Shown one piece after another: positions 15,709 through 17,575 of a stretch of DNA of 17,575 bases (positions are counted from its first letter, which is position 1; the number at the start of each line of letters is the position of its first letter). A program made the translations under genes and the position numbers. Under the pieces are notes generated by a model that was not told where the DNA came from, searched no databases, and worked only from the letters and a program-made list of their open reading frames with translations. The stretch lies in the NCBI GenBank assembly GCA_018694455.1, contig JABHNP010000049.1, forward strand, positions 1 to 17,575, given 5' to 3'. The DNA comes from Planctomycetaceae bacterium. Its GTDB lineage: Bacteria; Planctomycetota; Planctomycetia; Pirellulales; UBA1268.

Positions 15709-15854
15709 GCGTAATTGTCACGAGAAAACCGCCGTAACCGGACGCCTTTCCGGTAGGTTCGCGAGAACGTATATCTCCGAACGTGCAGGGGATACTGTCA
15801 GGCATGGCAATGTGGCTCAAGACCAATTCGATGCTTAAAAACAAGGCCCCTGCA

Positions 15855-17575
15855 TCAGCGCGGGTCACCTAGCGTGACCGCAAGCGTGACCTCTTTGCCC
15901 TTTCGGAGCACAATAACTTCAACAGTCTCTCCTGCCTTGTGCTTACGAAGTGCACTATCAAAATCTTCAAGCCCAGTAATCGCACTTTCCCCAAGCCGGA
16001 CAATTACATCGCCTCCTTCGAGGCCACCCTTGGCAGCAGGCGATGTTTTCGAGACACCGGTAATCGCATAGCCCCCACCGGGTTTTGCAAAATCCGGAAT
16101 GCTACCAAAGTAAGGCCGATCTCCACCGCCCCCCATGAACGGCTTTCCTGCGACCTCAATATACTCAGGTGGCTCACTCGCCGTGGCAAACTCACGCACG
16201 AGGTTTGCAATCAGGTCACTAATCCTTGCCATCCCAGCGTAATTGACCTTATCCGCCGTATCTGTTGGACGGTGATAATCTGTATGAGAACCTGTAAAGA
16301 CATGAAGAACTGGAATTTTACGGGCATAAAAACTTGAATGGTCACTTGGGCCATACCCGCCAGGTTCTTTTGCTACGCTGAAACCGGCCTTGGATACAAA
16401 TTGGTCAACGAGTCTGTCAAAGTTACTACCCGTTCCGGTGCCATGAATAATCAACTTGTCATCAACAAGTCGTCCAACCATATCAAGGTTGACCATTGCT
16501 GTGGTTTGCTCAAGTGGTAGTAGCGGGTTGGCTGTGTAGTAGCCACTCCCAAGCAATCCTCGCTCTTCACCTGCAAAGGCAATGAACAAGATAGTCCTTG
16601 GGAAAGGCCCCTCAGCTTGCAACTGTCTTGCCACTTCCAGCAAGGCTGCAGTGCCGCTTGCATTATCATCCGCCCCATGATGAATCGCTCGGATGCCAGG
16701 TGACAGAGAACTACTATCCCCAAAACCAAGGTGGTCATAGTGAGCGCCGAGAACAACCACACCCGAGGCACCGGACGTCTCTGCCCCAAAACCAACACCA
16801 GGAATACAACCGACAATGTTATCGGCATCTGTTTGCTGCCGCCGTATTGTCACCTCACCCCTCAACCTCCATCCATCAAGAACCTGACTTTTCGGCTCAA
16901 GCGTTCTGTCGATCTCCGACTCAAGCGTTTCAATCGGTGAGTTCGTGGCCCGTTCAATCAGGTCAGCAACAACGCTTCGACTGACTTGCAAAACAGGCAT
17001 TGCGCGACCGTTTTCACCACCACCAGCTCGGCGAAAGTCCATCAAAGCATCCGGCTCAGTTGCGGAAGCATCATTGCAAAACACTACCGCACCCGCTTCA
17101 TGTTCTGCTGCATTCGCGATTTTTCGGACAAGCGCCGCATGCTGCGTTGCCTGGTTGCCATTAAAAACACTATGCGGATTGTCTTTCTGGGGTTCTTGCC
17201 GCAACACAAGCAATGCTTTTGATACAGCGTTTTGTCCTAATGGCTCATAATCATCATATTCCTGCGTTGGCGCTGTTATGCCATAGCCAGCAAAGGCAAG
17301 GGGTAAATCAAATGTTCCGCTACCACCAACCGCGAGCGGCGTAAAGGTTTCTCCAAGTTTTAGTGGCAGGGAAATTTCTACGGATCCGTCAGATGCCAAT
17401 TTCACGAACTCAGCATGGTTCGCCTGCTCTTTTGGCAAGACAGCCTCTAAGGTCATCGTAAAAGGCTGTTCTCGGAGGCCGTTGACGGACTCGAGGCCTA
17501 TGCTCGCAAACTGCTGTCCTATCCCGACGGCAGTGCAGGCTCGATCATGACGACCGAGTACGCATCGTTGCCGGA
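15855..17575 (-). CDS. M28 zinc aminopeptidase-like protein with PA insert and C-terminal PDZ domain (5' end outside window)
   Basis: Probable exported metallopeptidase. The frame is open to the window edge, so the start is missing; an inner ATG at 17456 is not the true start, because the residues before it (QQFASIGLESVNG, REQPFTM) continue the usual N-terminal part of M28 proteins. Numbered from that ATG: a PA-like region about 50-195; the two-zinc peptidase core with GAHYDHLGFG (237-246), GADDNASG (261-268), AFAGEERGLLGSGYY (293-307; general base and ligand E297/E298), VNLDMVGR (322-329, D325) and HTDYHRPTDT (391-400, H395). A PDZ domain fills about 445-533, with VSKTSPAAKGGLEGGDVIVR (468-487) as its core. 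All zinc ligands look intact. It ends 160 bases before ompH on the same strand. The substrate is unknown; a signal peptide would lie outside the window. Confidence 0.93.
   Translation of the reverse strand, partial: RQRCVLGRHDRACTAVGIGQQFASIGLESVNGLREQPFTMTLEAVLPKEQANHAEFVKLASDGSVEISLPLKLGETFTPLAVGGSGTFDLPLAFAGYGITAPTQEYDDYEPLGQNAVSKALLVLRQEPQKDNPHSVFNGNQATQHAALVRKIANAAEHEAGAVVFCNDASATEPDALMDFRRAGGGENGRAMPVLQVSRSVVADLIERATNSPIETLESEIDRTLEPKSQVLDGWRLRGEVTIRRQQTDADNIVGCIPGVGFGAETSGASGVVVLGAHYDHLGFGDSSSLSPGIRAIHHGADDNASGTAALLEVARQLQAEGPFPRTILFIAFAGEERGLLGSGYYTANPLLPLEQTTAMVNLDMVGRLVDDKLIIHGTGTGSNFDRLVDQFVSKAGFSVAKEPGGYGPSDHSSFYARKIPVLHVFTGSHTDYHRPTDTADKVNYAGMARISDLIANLVREFATASEPPEYIEVAGKPFMGGGGDRPYFGSIPDFAKPGGGYAITGVSKTSPAAKGGLEGGDVIVRLGESAITGLEDFDSALRKHKAGETVEVIVLRKGKEVTLAVTLGDPR

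Noticed and set aside
15695..15868. Longer ompH start at 15868
   Set aside because: It would put 58 residues before a complete signal peptide and overlap the M28 gene; AAGGAG before GTG 15694 is decisive.

Overview
The window looks like a chromosomal segment of a Gram-negative-type bacterium of the PVC group, most probably a planctomycete. This is inferred from the protein families: a Skp/OmpH chaperone and LpxC, a TroA-type metal transporter whose last permease carries a DtxR-like C-terminal domain (a fusion otherwise familiar from chlamydial YtgCR), paired M16 peptidases, and an ABC-2 permease with a large soluble insert. Base composition is moderate. No tRNA, rRNA, CRISPR array, insertion sequence or prophage gene was seen.

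Layout. 1-2375 (-): a methyl-accepting chemotaxis protein cut by the window start. 2376-2723: non-coding, holding a good Rho-independent terminator for the operon to its right. 2724-6737 (-): a tightly packed metal-uptake operon transcribed as binding protein, ATPase, permease, permease-DtxR fusion, with start/stop overlaps of 4 bases between the last three genes. 6738-6988: a divergent control region. 6989-10338 (+): a GNAT acetyltransferase, then two overlapping M16 peptidase genes that split the catalytic residues between them. 10511-12016 (+): an ABC-2-type permease with its own near-leaderless promoter. 12105-12743 (-): an exported protein of unknown function. 12890-17575 (-): an envelope block, read in the order M28 peptidase (5' end outside the window), ompH, lpxC, and a Gfo/Idh dehydrogenase of the GnnA-like type.

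How the genes fit together. The metal operon is a complete importer (binding protein, two membrane subunits, ATPase) that carries its own probable metal sensor as a protein fusion, so uptake and its control may be coupled. The ompH-lpxC-dehydrogenase group joins outer-membrane protein chaperoning to lipid A synthesis. The GnnA-like neighbour raises the possibility that the lipid A is built on a 3-amino sugar. The M16 pair and the M28/PDZ protein are separate proteolytic functions.

The most interesting item is the permease-DtxR fusion together with possible DtxR-like sites in the promoter region upstream of the operon. Several starts were moved from the longest open frame to an inner codon because the ribosome binding site or promoter decides it (ATPase, ompH, ABC-2 permease, exported protein).
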